From BHER01 sp051652245 (GTDB lineage Bacteria; Bacillota_I; Bacilli_A; Culicoidibacterales; Culicoidibacteraceae), in NCBI GenBank assembly GCA_051652245.1, contig JBOFTV010000040.1, forward strand, positions 1 through 43,304: DNA of 43,304 nt, in the 5' to 3' direction. The translations under genes and the position numbers were made by a program. The first letter of the stretch is position 1, and every line of letters starts with the position of its first letter. Below the pieces are notes generated by a model. The model made no database searches, was not told where the DNA came from, and saw only the letters and a program-made list of their open reading frames with translations. Positions 33,881 through 42,583 of the stretch are shown here, piece after piece.

Positions 33881-34783
33881 TTATTTTAGTGGTATTTCTG
33901 TTTTATTATTAACAAAATTTCCAAAGATTTCTTTAGTTGGAATAATATTGACAAAAGCAGTAGGGTCGTTTTTGGCAATGATATCTTTCATCATGTAAAT
34001 TTGATAGCTGGAGACCACTGTCATTATGACCGTTTTATCCGTTTTAGCATACGTACCCACTGCCGGTAATACTGTTGCACCACGTCCACAACGGATGTGT
34101 ATTTGATCAACTAAGACAGTTGGCTGTGACGTTATAATAAAAACCGTAAAACGCTTATGTTTCGTGTGTACTTGATTAATAACTAGGCTAACTAAGAAAA
34201 ACAAAATAATTGTAATCAAAATTCCTTCTGTGTTAGTAGGCTCTAGAATAGCTGCACTAAATACAACAATCATATTAATTAAAATTGAGTACCCACCAAA
34301 AGATTTTCCATTTTTTGAAGCAAAATATGCCAGAATAACATCTGTTCCCCCTGTGGAACCACCATACCTTAGCGTTATTGCCGTACCTAGGCCTAATAAA
34401 ATACCACCAAAAATAATATTTACAACTAGCTCATCGGATAAATGCATTATTGGGAGCATCTCAAAAATAGTGAGTAAAACCCCAATATAAAATACAGCAA
34501 TTACACTTAAAATTGTAAAGCGTCGTTCTACCTTAAACCAGCCAAATATCAGTATTGGTATGTTTAAAATAATTGTCAGCATCCCTAACGTAATTGTGGG
34601 AATTCCCGCTTTATTTAACACAAGCAACAAAAGTTGGCTAATTCCTGTGACTCCTCCTGTATAAGCACCAACAGATTGCACAAAAAAATGTAATCCTGCT
34701 GCATACAGCAACCCACCCGAAGCAACAGCAAGAAAACTTACAAATAAAATCTGTTTTGAAAAAAAATCACTCGTCCTTAGCAT
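33881..34783 (-). CDS. YitT family membrane protein (DUF161/DUF2179), copy 2
   Basis: Second member of the family, 300 residues. It has five or six helices with TGGVTGISQLLLL and the repeated family motif RYGGSTGGTDVILAYFASK, then a cytosolic DUF2179 domain (about 215-290) with CGRGATVLPAVGTY and KTVIMTVVSSYQ. Molecular function is unknown. ATG with AAAGGAGG. It follows rmuC by 13 nt and is followed by the degenerate PTS gene, so the three probably share a transcript. Confidence 0.9.
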   Translation of the reverse strand: MLRTSDFFSKQILFVSFLAVASGGLLYAAGLHFFVQSVGAYTGGVTGISQLLLLVLNKAGIPTITLGMLTIILNIPILIFGWFKVERRFTILSVIAVFYIGVLLTIFEMLPIMHLSDELVVNIIFGGILLGLGTAITLRYGGSTGGTDVILAYFASKNGKSFGGYSILINMIVVFSAAILEPTNTEGILITIILFFLVSLVINQVHTKHKRFTVFIITSQPTVLVDQIHIRCGRGATVLPAVGTYAKTDKTVIMTVVSSYQIYMMKDIIAKNDPTAFVNIIPTKEIFGNFVNNKTEIPLK

Positions 34784-34796
34784 AAATTAGCCTCCT

Positions 34797-35930
34797 TTAA
34801 TCCTCTATAACATCCGCCGGCTCTACCAATAGCTCATCCAATTTAACATCAGCAATTTGGGAAAACCTTGCTGTGATTTTATCAGTTGTAATATTAACCT
34901 CACGAACATTTTTAGACACTTTTTCAATATCTTTAGCTAGTGCTTTCCATCGTTGCTGGTAGCGATTAAATTCTGTTGATAAAATATTTAATTCCTTGCG
35001 GATGACCGCTGCATATTTATCCCGTTCAATATTTCTTAAAACCACCTGTAATGTTGTCAGCATTGCCATTAGTGTTGTTGGGGAACTTAGCCATACTTTT
35101 TTTGTGTATGCGTATTCAATAACATCCTGGTGATACGCGTGAATATGTGAAAAAATTGCCTCTGCCGGCAAAAATAATATCGCATACTCTGCTGTTTCAC
35201 CTAAAATAATATACTTTTTAGCAATATCATCAATATGCTTTTTCATATCCATTTTAAATTGCTTTTCAAAGCTTATCGTTTCTGCACCTTTACTTTCAAT
35301 TAATCGCTGATAATTTTCCAATGGAAATTTCGAATCAATTGCTACGTTTCCCATTGGCTCAGGTGCAAATAAAATTAAATCAACTTTTGTACTATTTGCC
35401 ATTGTATATTGTGTTTGATATAATTTATCATTAATACCAAATACTGTTCTAAATATATTAACTAATTGTATCTCGCCAAAAGCACCACGCGCTTTTTTAT
35501 CATTGAGGATGTCCTGTAAAGAAATAATGTTCGTTGATAGTCCATCTATTTTTTGTTGTGCTTCATCTATTTTGCTCAGCCTTTCGATGACATTTTGAAA
35601 TGTTTTTGTTGTTTGGTCAAAGCCTTTTTCTAATTTTATATCTACCTGATTTTGCATATACATAAGCCGTCTATCAATTGTTCCACTTTGCTTTTCAAAG
35701 TCATCCGCTAGACTTTTTTCAAAAGTGGTTCTAAAGGAAAATAAATCTTGCTGCAATGTCTTCTCAAGTTTTCCAAGTCTTTCAGCAGCGCTTGTGTCAA
35801 AAGTTCCCAACTTATTTTCTAATATTTGTTTGATTAGCTGTGTTTGCTTGTTATGGACTATGACAAACAATATCACAAGCACAAAGCATACAATAATTAT
35901 TGCTACAAAAAATAGTAACGCTTGTTCCAC
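34797..35930 (-). CDS. rmuC: RmuC-family DNA recombination protein
   Basis: Membrane-anchored nuclease-fold protein thought to limit DNA inversions at short inverted repeats. One N-terminal membrane helix (LFFVAIIIVCFVLVILFVIV) is followed by a long coiled coil (about 40-150) and the RmuC core. The core shows KKARGAFGEIQLVNIFRTVFG, VDLILFAPEPMGNVAIDSKFPLENYQRLI and FLPAEAIFSHIHAY. The length of 377 is normal. The start is GTG, overlapping the AI-2E gene stop by one base (TAGTG), so translation is coupled. Confidence 0.92.
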   Translation of the reverse strand: MEQALLFFVAIIIVCFVLVILFVIVHNKQTQLIKQILENKLGTFDTSAAERLGKLEKTLQQDLFSFRTTFEKSLADDFEKQSGTIDRRLMYMQNQVDIKLEKGFDQTTKTFQNVIERLSKIDEAQQKIDGLSTNIISLQDILNDKKARGAFGEIQLVNIFRTVFGINDKLYQTQYTMANSTKVDLILFAPEPMGNVAIDSKFPLENYQRLIESKGAETISFEKQFKMDMKKHIDDIAKKYIILGETAEYAILFLPAEAIFSHIHAYHQDVIEYAYTKKVWLSSPTTLMAMLTTLQVVLRNIERDKYAAVIRKELNILSTEFNRYQQRWKALAKDIEKVSKNVREVNITTDKITARFSQIADVKLDELLVEPADVIED

Positions 35931-36982
35931 TATTCAGCACCTCCCCAGTCATACTTTTTTTCTAAAAAATGGAAAGTGTACATACAAACAATTAACCCTG
36001 GAACAGCAAGTAACATGCCCACTATGCCAAACATCGTCCCCCCTAAAAGAAAAGAGAACATGATCAAGACATTGGGAATGTCTAGCGTATTAGCATAGAT
36101 TCTAGGCGAGATTATGCTTAGAAAAATTTGCATAAAACTTAATAAACCAAAAAAACCAATGACCATCAAAAAACCTGATATTGGGAGTGTGATCATCGCT
36201 AAAATTACGGTTGCAATTAGCGGCCCAATAATTGGAATCAAACAAATTAATAGACTTACAATAATCGAAAAGCTCCAGGCATTGTCTACACCTAAAAAGT
36301 GTAATGCTACGCCGAACACCGCTGTTGATATTAAGAAGTTTACGAGAAATGATCTTAAATAGGCAAACATTTGTTTTTCTAATCCTTCAACATATGCCGA
36401 AATAAGTAGTTTTCTTCTTGCTCCAAATAAACCTGTCACCTTTGTTCTAATTTTATCGTATTCAAGTAAAAAGAATATCGTAATAATCATTGTTAAAAAA
36501 AAGCTCATTGACGTAGAAAAACTATTTCCTAAAATAAGAAACACACTTGTTGCTGCCGTATTTCCAAGCATCGTTATTTGATTAATAAGCTGTGCTTTAA
36601 AACTATCATCAAATGAGCCGATTAATCCTAAAAAACTATCCAAAGTTTTTGAAATCGACCTTAAAATCTCAGGGAAATTCATGCTAAAATCATTTACTAC
36701 AGGAAAAATAACAAAAATGAGCAGTAACAATAAAATTGTAAAACAAATTACAACTGCTAGTGTTTTATTACCTCTAAACACTTTATTTCCGAGTGACTCA
36801 ATAACAGGATTTAGCAAGAATGCAATCACCAATCCCATCCAAAAAGGTGCTGTTCCGTTAAAGAAAATCCCTAGCATTGGAAAAATTGTGGCACTAATTT
36901 GTGTGAGTAGCCATATTAAGGCAAACACTAGAATCAATGACAACAAGATCTTTTGGTTTTTACCTTCAAAAAAATTTAGCAT
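35930..36982 (-). CDS. AI-2E family (PerM/TqsA-like) transporter
   Basis: Integral membrane protein of 350 residues with about eight helices and the family features: a long central periplasmic region (about 95-150), YVEGLEKQMFAYLRSFLVNFLIS, and the C-terminal GPLIATVILAMITLPISG and LGGTMFGIVGMLLAVPG. Members export diverse small molecules or ions; the name AI-2E does not prove a role in autoinducer export. First gene of the AI-2E - rmuC - yitT - PTS group, with AAGGAGG about 9 nt before the ATG. Confidence 0.9.
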   Translation of the reverse strand: MLNFFEGKNQKILLSLILVFALIWLLTQISATIFPMLGIFFNGTAPFWMGLVIAFLLNPVIESLGNKVFRGNKTLAVVICFTILLLLLIFVIFPVVNDFSMNFPEILRSISKTLDSFLGLIGSFDDSFKAQLINQITMLGNTAATSVFLILGNSFSTSMSFFLTMIITIFFLLEYDKIRTKVTGLFGARRKLLISAYVEGLEKQMFAYLRSFLVNFLISTAVFGVALHFLGVDNAWSFSIIVSLLICLIPIIGPLIATVILAMITLPISGFLMVIGFFGLLSFMQIFLSIISPRIYANTLDIPNVLIMFSFLLGGTMFGIVGMLLAVPGLIVCMYTFHFLEKKYDWGGAE

Positions 36983-37017
36983 TCCGCAATCCCTCCTTCA
37001 AAATTTGTTCGCTCTTT

Positions 37018-37026
37018 ATTATATCA
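37018..37026 (-). promoter_or_regulatory. Extended -10 promoter of the AI-2E/rmuC/yitT/PTS group
   Basis: TGATATAAT on the minus strand (TATAAT at 37018-37023), about 36 nt before the AI-2E start. No strong -35 is visible. The other part of the 196-nt gap holds only the terminator of the rpfB-like gene. Confidence 0.5.
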
Positions 37027-37135
37027 TATTTAGCAAAGAAAAATCCAGTTCTCCTTAGATATCTGACTTAAATCGTTCTTCCTTAAATCCTTTTCGTCCT
37101 CAGTTCTTCTACTTTTTTTAAGTACAATGATAATT

Positions 37136-37172
37136 AAAAAAGCAAGACATTATTTTTAATGCCCTGCTTTTT
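37136..37172 (-). terminator. Intrinsic terminator after the rpfB-like gene
   Basis: Arms AAAAAGCAAGACATTA and TAATGCCCTGCTTTTT pair with two mismatches around a short AT loop, 6 nt after the stop codon. On the minus strand the hairpin ends in TTTTTT. Confidence 0.75.
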
Positions 37173-37178
37173 CATAGT

Positions 37179-38129
37179 TTACAGCAAGCCTAGCTTTTTA
37201 GAACAGCTTGGCCACTGTCCCCATCCTGAATTTTTCTGGAGCCATGTAGCGGCTAAAATTTGTTCTTCCCTTGTTGCATCACTGGCATAGGGAATGTTTA
37301 AGCCAACTTTTTTACTGGCCGTTCTCCATGTCGGTGCGGAAAACTGTACGCCACCATAATAACCATTACCTGTATTTATATTCCATCTGCCTCCTGATTC
37401 ACAAAATGCTAATTTATCCCAAACACTATCACTAGGAACAGCGGGTGCATTTGGTTTTGGTGGTTCTACTTTCGTTCCTTTTTCAATTATCGTTGTAACT
37501 GCCGGGGTAACTACTTCCGAAGATAGCAACTTTTTTGTTACTGTACTGTCTGTTAGAAAAATTTCTTTTGTCTTTTTAGCTTGTCCTTGTTGAACAACTA
37601 TTTCTTTTCCTAATTCTAATTCTGGATTTTCGCGTGATTCAACTTGTACTTCATCTTCTTTAAGATTATGTTCTAGTGTTGTAATTGACTGAAGTGCAGT
37701 ACTTCCTGCTGAATTACTTACTTTTGTTACAAGCGGCACGTCAGGCTTACTTATTTTGATTCCCGCTTCAGCTAAAAATTCATCGAGCGTATGGACATAC
37801 GTTTTCATATCTTTTACTTGTGCTTCATCAATAATTTTTACAATTTTCTTAGTACTTATGGCAATCACTGCTACATCCGTTAAAAACGCATCCGGATTGA
37901 CCTCTTGGTCATATATAAAGTCTTCGCCTTCGGTCCCATAACTCAAATTGTTTTTTAATTTTTGGGCATACAGTCCGTCAACAGTAATTGTCCGTTCCAA
38001 GCCATCAACGGAAACAACCATCTGTTTTTGGAGTAGTGGCATACCTAACGCAGCTACTAAAGTTATTGCAATAATGCTTATTGATTTTACAGCAAAAATG
38101 CTTACTTTACCAATTTTATTTGATAACAT
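37179..38129 (-). CDS. RpfB-like resuscitation-promoting factor (DUF348-G5-Rpf)
   Basis: Exported cell-wall lytic enzyme of 316 residues. A signal or anchor helix at about 10-30 (VSIFAVKSISIIAITLVAALG) is followed by a DUF348-type repeat region (35-130). A G5 domain spans about 155-222 (VESRENPELELGKEIVVQQGQ, KKTKEIF), then comes a Pro-rich linker (VEPPKPNAPAVP). A C-terminal Rpf transglycosylase domain spans about 235-316. The Rpf core is WDKLAFCESGGRW with the catalytic Glu, NTGNGYYGGVQFSAPTW and GWGQWPSC, including the two disulfide cysteines. This architecture is that of actinobacterial RpfB; Bacillus YabE has a 3D domain in its place. It lies right after tatD, as yabE and rpfB do. The ATG at 38129 is the first start in frame; its AGAGAGGA site is 14 nt away. 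Confidence 0.88.
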   Translation of the reverse strand: MLSNKIGKVSIFAVKSISIIAITLVAALGMPLLQKQMVVSVDGLERTITVDGLYAQKLKNNLSYGTEGEDFIYDQEVNPDAFLTDVAVIAISTKKIVKIIDEAQVKDMKTYVHTLDEFLAEAGIKISKPDVPLVTKVSNSAGSTALQSITTLEHNLKEDEVQVESRENPELELGKEIVVQQGQAKKTKEIFLTDSTVTKKLLSSEVVTPAVTTIIEKGTKVEPPKPNAPAVPSDSVWDKLAFCESGGRWNINTGNGYYGGVQFSAPTWRTASKKVGLNIPYASDATREEQILAATWLQKNSGWGQWPSCSKKLGLL

Positions 38130-38191
38130 ACCTGAAAATTCATTCCTCTCTTTTCATAAAAAATAATTCTTCTATGTTTTACATACTCTCT

Positions 38192-38220
38192 ATTATACCT
38201 TTTTTTAGTAAAATACGCAA
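38192..38220 (-). promoter_or_regulatory. Promoter of the rpfB-like gene
   Basis: TTGCGT (38215-38220), exactly 17 nt, then TATAAT (38192-38197) on the minus strand, in the 117-nt gap after tatD. Predicted start near 38185 gives a leader of about 55 nt. Confidence 0.7.
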
Positions 38221-38246
38221 ATTTCCACGCGATTTTTGTTTAAATG

Positions 38247-39029
38247 TCAGCGCTTAAAAAATAATTCTTCGGCATTTTTAGTTGTCTGAGAGCAAATTTC
38301 TTCAACAGATTGACCACGTAGTCTAGCAACTTCTTGTGCTACATAAACCACATAACTTGGTTCATTGCGTTTCCCTCTATGGGGCATAGGCGTTAAATAA
38401 GGAGCATCAGTTTCAATTAATAAGCGGTTTAATGGAACTTCTACTGCCACTTCTTTAATGCTTTTAGCATTTTTAAATGTAACGACACCACTTATTGATA
38501 TATATAAACCTAACCTTAGAAACTCGCGCGCCATTTCCACACTACCCGAATAACTATGGAGCACACCAATTAGAGGTCCATATTTCTTAAAGAATACTTT
38601 CAAGGTTTTTAAGACATCTTCATGCGCTTGACGGTCATGGATGATAAATGGCTTGCCTAGTGCAATTGCCATCTCCAAATGCCACTCGAAAAATGATTGC
38701 TGTAACGGCTTTGGTGATGTCTCCCAATGATAATCTAGTCCCGTTTCACCTATTGCTACAACTTTCTGATTCCCCCAAATTTCTAATAAAAAAAGTTTAT
38801 CTTCCTCCGTACAAGTAATTACATCCACCGGGTGCCATGCAGCTGCAACTCTTATACAATCATATTTATCAGCTAGCTCTAGTGCTTTATTGGTGGAAAT
38901 TCGATCGCATCCAATGACAAGCATTTTTCTAACATTTTTACTAATTGCTCTTTTAATAACCTCATCTATATCAGCTTCAAAATCATTGATATTAATGTGG
39001 CAATGTGTATCAATAAAATAATTGTTCAT
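38247..39029 (-). CDS. tatD: TatD-family metal-dependent deoxyribonuclease
   Basis: Cytosolic TIM-barrel DNase linked to DNA repair and turnover. Metal ligands are visible in order: DTHCHIN, GETGLDYHWE, FIIHDRQAHED, GVLHSYSGS and IETDAPYLTP. I chose the ATG at 39029 (MNNYFIDTHCH), with AAAGGAG 7 nt before it. The ATG at 39047 overlaps the uvrB end and has no ribosome-binding site. The result is 260 residues, typical. It lies between uvrB and the rpfB-like gene; the tatD-rpfB/yabE adjacency is conserved in Gram-positives. Confidence 0.94.
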   Translation of the reverse strand: MNNYFIDTHCHININDFEADIDEVIKRAISKNVRKMLVIGCDRISTNKALELADKYDCIRVAAAWHPVDVITCTEEDKLFLLEIWGNQKVVAIGETGLDYHWETSPKPLQQSFFEWHLEMAIALGKPFIIHDRQAHEDVLKTLKVFFKKYGPLIGVLHSYSGSVEMAREFLRLGLYISISGVVTFKNAKSIKEVAVEVPLNRLLIETDAPYLTPMPHRGKRNEPSYVVYVAQEVARLRGQSVEEICSQTTKNAEELFFKR

Positions 39030-39043
39030 CTTTTTGCTCCTTT

Positions 39044-41047
39044 TCATCTTTTTTTAACGCGTAATTCCATGAGAACGTCACGCAGTTGAGCAGCTGTTTC
39101 AAAATCTAATTGCTTGGCTGCTTGTTTCATCTCTTTTTCTAGCTGGGTAATTAGTTTTACTTTTTCTTTTGCCGTTAACGCTTTAGCTTTTGTTTTTCCT
39201 TTTGCATCTAGTGTTACCGTTATTTCAATTGTATCGTGCACCGCCTTAATAATTGTTTTAGGCGTTATATTATGATCAATATTATACTGTCGCTGGACAT
39301 CGCGTCTCCTTGTTGTTTCATTAATGGCACGCTCCATGGATGGCGTTATTTTGTCCGCAAATAAGATGACACGCCCATTTGCATTACGTGCTGCGCGGCC
39401 AATATTTTGAATCAGTGCCCGCTCTGATCGTAAAAAGCCTTCTTTATCAGCATCTAAAATAGCTACTAATGACACTTCGGGAACATCTAATCCTTCTCTT
39501 AATAGATTTATTCCGATTAGAACATCATATTTCCCCATACGCAAATCTCTAATTATGGCAAGCCGCTCTAAACTTTTGACTTCTGAATGTAAGTAGGCAA
39601 CTTTTATTCCTTGCTCTTGCAGATATTTGGTTAGCTCTTCGGACATTCTTATAGTCAGCGTAATAACAAAAACACGCTCATTTTTAGCAATTCTATCCCT
39701 TATTTGCCCAATAAGATAGTCAATTTGACCTAATGATGGCCGAATATCAATTTCAGGATCAAGTAATCCCGTTGGTCTAATAACTTGTTGAACAACCTGA
39801 TTTTCACCAATACATCGCTCTAACTCATAATTACCAGGTGTTGCGGATACATAGACAACCTGATTCAGTTTTTGTTCGAATTCTTGAAAATTTAATGGTC
39901 GGTGATCTAATGCTGATGGCAATCTGAATCCATGTTCAATTAGCATCTTTTTTCTTGATTGATCGCCATTAAACATGCCACCAATTTGGGGAATACTTAC
40001 ATGGGATTCATCAATAATCATCAGGAAATCTTTGGGGAAATAATCAAAAAAAGTATTAGGTGTTTGTCCTGCTTCGGCCAATGCCAGGTGACGTGAGTAA
40101 TTTTCAATCCCCGAACAAAATCCCACTTCTGCCATCATTTCTAAATCATATCTTGTTCGCTGCTCTAATCTCTGTGCTTCGAGTAGTTTGTTCTCCTGTT
40201 TTAATACTTTTAAATGCGCTGTTAATTCATCTCGAATTAACACCATTGCTTTTTCTAAGACATCTTTACTTGTTGCATAGTGACTTGCAGGAAAGATAAC
40301 TGTATGTCGTAAATCTGCAAGCCCCTCCCCTGTTACAGTACTTATTTCTCTAATTCGTTCAATCTCATCACCAAAAAACTCAATTCTAATTCCTACACTA
40401 TCTTCCCAAATCGGAATTATTTCAAGAACATCCCCTCGAACCCTAAATGTTCCACGGGCAAAATCAATATCATTTCTGGTATATTGAATATTAATTAATT
40501 TTTGAATTAACTCTTGCCGATCAATTACATTACCTACTCTTAAAGAAATCCTTAACTCATTATATACTTTGGGATCTCCCGCTCCATAAATACAGGAAAC
40601 TGATGCAACGACAATAACGTCATTTCTTTCTAATAATGATGCCGTTGCTGAATAACGCAGCTTTTCAATTTCTGAATTTCTTTGGGCATCTTTTTCAATA
40701 TAAGTATCTGTGGAAGGTAAGTACGATTCTGGTTGATAATAATCAAAATAGCTAACAAAGTATTCCACAGCATTATCAGGGAAAAACTCCTTGATTTCAC
40801 TGTACAGCTGTCCTGCTAATGTCTTATTATGCGCTAAAATTAAAGTTGGCTTATTAAATGTTGAAATCACTTGAGCCATTGTATATGTTTTACCCGTTCC
40901 CGTTGCCCCTAATAAAATTTGTTCTTTCATACCAAGGCTTAAATTCTCTCTGATTTGCTGAATTGCTGCTGGTTGATCTCCCGCTGGTTCAAAGGGAACT
41001 TTTAAGTTAAATACTTCGTTTTTCTCTATCTTTTTATTTAAAATCAT
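39044..41047 (-). CDS. uvrB: UvrABC nucleotide excision repair subunit B
   Basis: DNA helicase-like damage verifier of nucleotide excision repair. The N-terminal FEPAGDQPAAIQQI and Walker A LGATGTGKTYTMA are followed by the damage-probing beta-hairpin YFVSYFDYYQPESYLP. Helicase motifs are IIDESHVSIPQI and REGLDVPEVSLVAILDADKEGFLR, with IQNIGRAARN at motif VI. A C-terminal UVR motif (QAAKQLDFETAAQLRDVL) binds UvrC. Length 667 is normal. ATG with TTAGGAG. uvrA, usually next to it, is not in this window: tatD follows instead. Confidence 0.97.
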   Translation of the reverse strand: MILNKKIEKNEVFNLKVPFEPAGDQPAAIQQIRENLSLGMKEQILLGATGTGKTYTMAQVISTFNKPTLILAHNKTLAGQLYSEIKEFFPDNAVEYFVSYFDYYQPESYLPSTDTYIEKDAQRNSEIEKLRYSATASLLERNDVIVVASVSCIYGAGDPKVYNELRISLRVGNVIDRQELIQKLINIQYTRNDIDFARGTFRVRGDVLEIIPIWEDSVGIRIEFFGDEIERIREISTVTGEGLADLRHTVIFPASHYATSKDVLEKAMVLIRDELTAHLKVLKQENKLLEAQRLEQRTRYDLEMMAEVGFCSGIENYSRHLALAEAGQTPNTFFDYFPKDFLMIIDESHVSIPQIGGMFNGDQSRKKMLIEHGFRLPSALDHRPLNFQEFEQKLNQVVYVSATPGNYELERCIGENQVVQQVIRPTGLLDPEIDIRPSLGQIDYLIGQIRDRIAKNERVFVITLTIRMSEELTKYLQEQGIKVAYLHSEVKSLERLAIIRDLRMGKYDVLIGINLLREGLDVPEVSLVAILDADKEGFLRSERALIQNIGRAARNANGRVILFADKITPSMERAINETTRRRDVQRQYNIDHNITPKTIIKAVHDTIEITVTLDAKGKTKAKALTAKEKVKLITQLEKEMKQAAKQLDFETAAQLRDVLMELRVKKR

Positions 41048-41070
41048 TTTGTCACTCCTAACTAGTATCG

Positions 41071-41119
41071 TAAAAAAAATTAGAGCAGCTTACACAAACA
41101 GTTCTGCTGAACTTAGCTC
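41071..41119 (-). terminator. Probable terminator after the S41 protease gene
   Basis: Within the 92-nt gap, AGCAG (41084-41088) pairs with CTGCT (41104-41108), with further GAGC/GCTC pairing outside. On the minus strand the stem runs into CTAATTTTTTTT. Pairing is imperfect, but the T-run is clear. Confidence 0.5.
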
Positions 41120-41139
41120 GTTTATTACTACTCTTTTTT

Positions 41140-42543
41140 CTACTGGCTTACTACTGCAAGTCCTTTTTGTAATGTAATATCATTGTTTAAATCACTTGTA
41201 TAACTAATTAATTTCCCATTAATTATAAATAGTGTATTCATGTCGATTTTCCCTGTGCTTTCAATTTGATTTGCTCCTTGGAAAGCAATCAATTGATTGC
41301 GTGTCCGCTCATCGAAGAGTCCATCAGCTCTTGACGTATCATAGCCAAAATAATTTAACATCATCTGAACTTCTGATATTGTTGAGCTACTAATTGAATC
41401 GCGATCACCTAGACTAAATTCTTTTGTTGCACCAATTGTTGAAATTGTATAGGGCAACGAGTCAATTGTTTTATGATTAGGCTCAATACCTTGCCCATCA
41501 GTAAGCACTCCACCATCTGGCATTATCCATCTCTGTGTTGTCAGCTTTAATGCGCTACCATCATTCATTTTAAAGAGCTCTTGAATAGAGCTTTTACCAA
41601 ATGTTTTATTCCCAACTATCGGAATTCCTTCGATTTGATTAAAGGCAGCTACAACAATTTCAGCCGATGATGCTGTCTTTTCATTGACTAGTAGTACCGT
41701 TGGTTGCTTGATGACTAGATTGGGATTGTCAGAAATAAATTTTACGCTTTCTTCATTTTTCTTTTCAATTGTCATGAAATTTTTCTTGTTAGAAACCGTT
41801 TTTCGCAAAATTTGCTCAGCTATTTGAACAGAACTTCCTGTATTATTTCTTAAATCAAAAATCACTTTTTTGATTGTTGTATCTTGCAATTTTTCTAAGT
41901 CCTTTGTCATTAATTCGACTGTTTTATCTGTAAATCGCTTTAAATTAAAAACGAGTACTTTTTCACCATTCACTATCATTATTTGAGAGATAGAACTTGC
42001 ATAATCAACGACTGCTTCTGTTAATTCAATTACTTTTTCTTCTGTTCCACGTTTAATTTTCAACATTTTCACTGATGGTGTTTTCTTCAGATAATCTGAA
42101 ATGGTTAACTCATTTTGGTCTACTTTCACATTATTAATTTCAATGACAATATCATTTACTTTTAGCCCCGCAGCTTCTGCAGGTGAATTTTTAGCTACTT
42201 CTAACACCATAAATCCACTAATTATCTTTGTTGTTGTAATTCCAATTCCCGTGTATTCTGATGCAAAAACACTCTCAAATACATTGACCTGTTCGGCTGT
42301 TAAATAAGCGCTATGTGGGTCTTTTAAGCTATCTACCATGCCACGAATTGAACCTTCTTGCAAAATAATGTCGTCGACTGGCTTTAAGCTGTTTCTCTGA
42401 ATTCGCTGTGTTGCAATTCTATATTTTGCTGTTGTTTCGTCCGTTAAGCCATACACGATATAGTTATTGATTGCCCATGTTAAAATTGCAGTTATTATGA
42501 CTGCAATAAACAAAATCATTGTAAATTGCTTTTTGTTATTCAT
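41140..42543 (-). CDS. S41-family carboxy-terminal processing protease (CtpA/CtpB-like)
   Basis: Extracytoplasmic, membrane-anchored protease of 467 residues. An N-terminal helix (about 7-28) is followed by a PDZ domain at about 85-175 (GIGITTTKI, AAGLKVNDIVIEIN). The S41 catalytic core has the serine in NEKTASSAEIVVAA (near 292) and the lysine in GNKTFGKSSIQELF. A C-terminal peptidoglycan-binding domain spans about 390-455 (LNYFGYDTSRADGLFDERTRNQLIAFQ). Roles in Gram-positives include wall-enzyme and sporulation-signal processing. It follows ftsX by 40 nt, matching the Bacillus ftsE-ftsX-ctpB order, so it probably works with FtsEX-controlled wall hydrolysis or is co-regulated with it. Confidence 0.94.
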   Translation of the reverse strand: MNNKKQFTMILFIAVIITAILTWAINNYIVYGLTDETTAKYRIATQRIQRNSLKPVDDIILQEGSIRGMVDSLKDPHSAYLTAEQVNVFESVFASEYTGIGITTTKIISGFMVLEVAKNSPAEAAGLKVNDIVIEINNVKVDQNELTISDYLKKTPSVKMLKIKRGTEEKVIELTEAVVDYASSISQIMIVNGEKVLVFNLKRFTDKTVELMTKDLEKLQDTTIKKVIFDLRNNTGSSVQIAEQILRKTVSNKKNFMTIEKKNEESVKFISDNPNLVIKQPTVLLVNEKTASSAEIVVAAFNQIEGIPIVGNKTFGKSSIQELFKMNDGSALKLTTQRWIMPDGGVLTDGQGIEPNHKTIDSLPYTISTIGATKEFSLGDRDSISSSTISEVQMMLNYFGYDTSRADGLFDERTRNQLIAFQGANQIESTGKIDMNTLFIINGKLISYTSDLNNDITLQKGLAVVSQ

Positions 42544-42583
42544 TAATATGCTCCTCTTGCATTTATATTTTTCGTAAATCTGA

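Noticed and set aside
38138..38160. Five-codon ORF (MKREE) overlapping the SD of the rpfB-like gene
   Set aside because: It has no SD of its own; it is likely a chance ATG in the leader.
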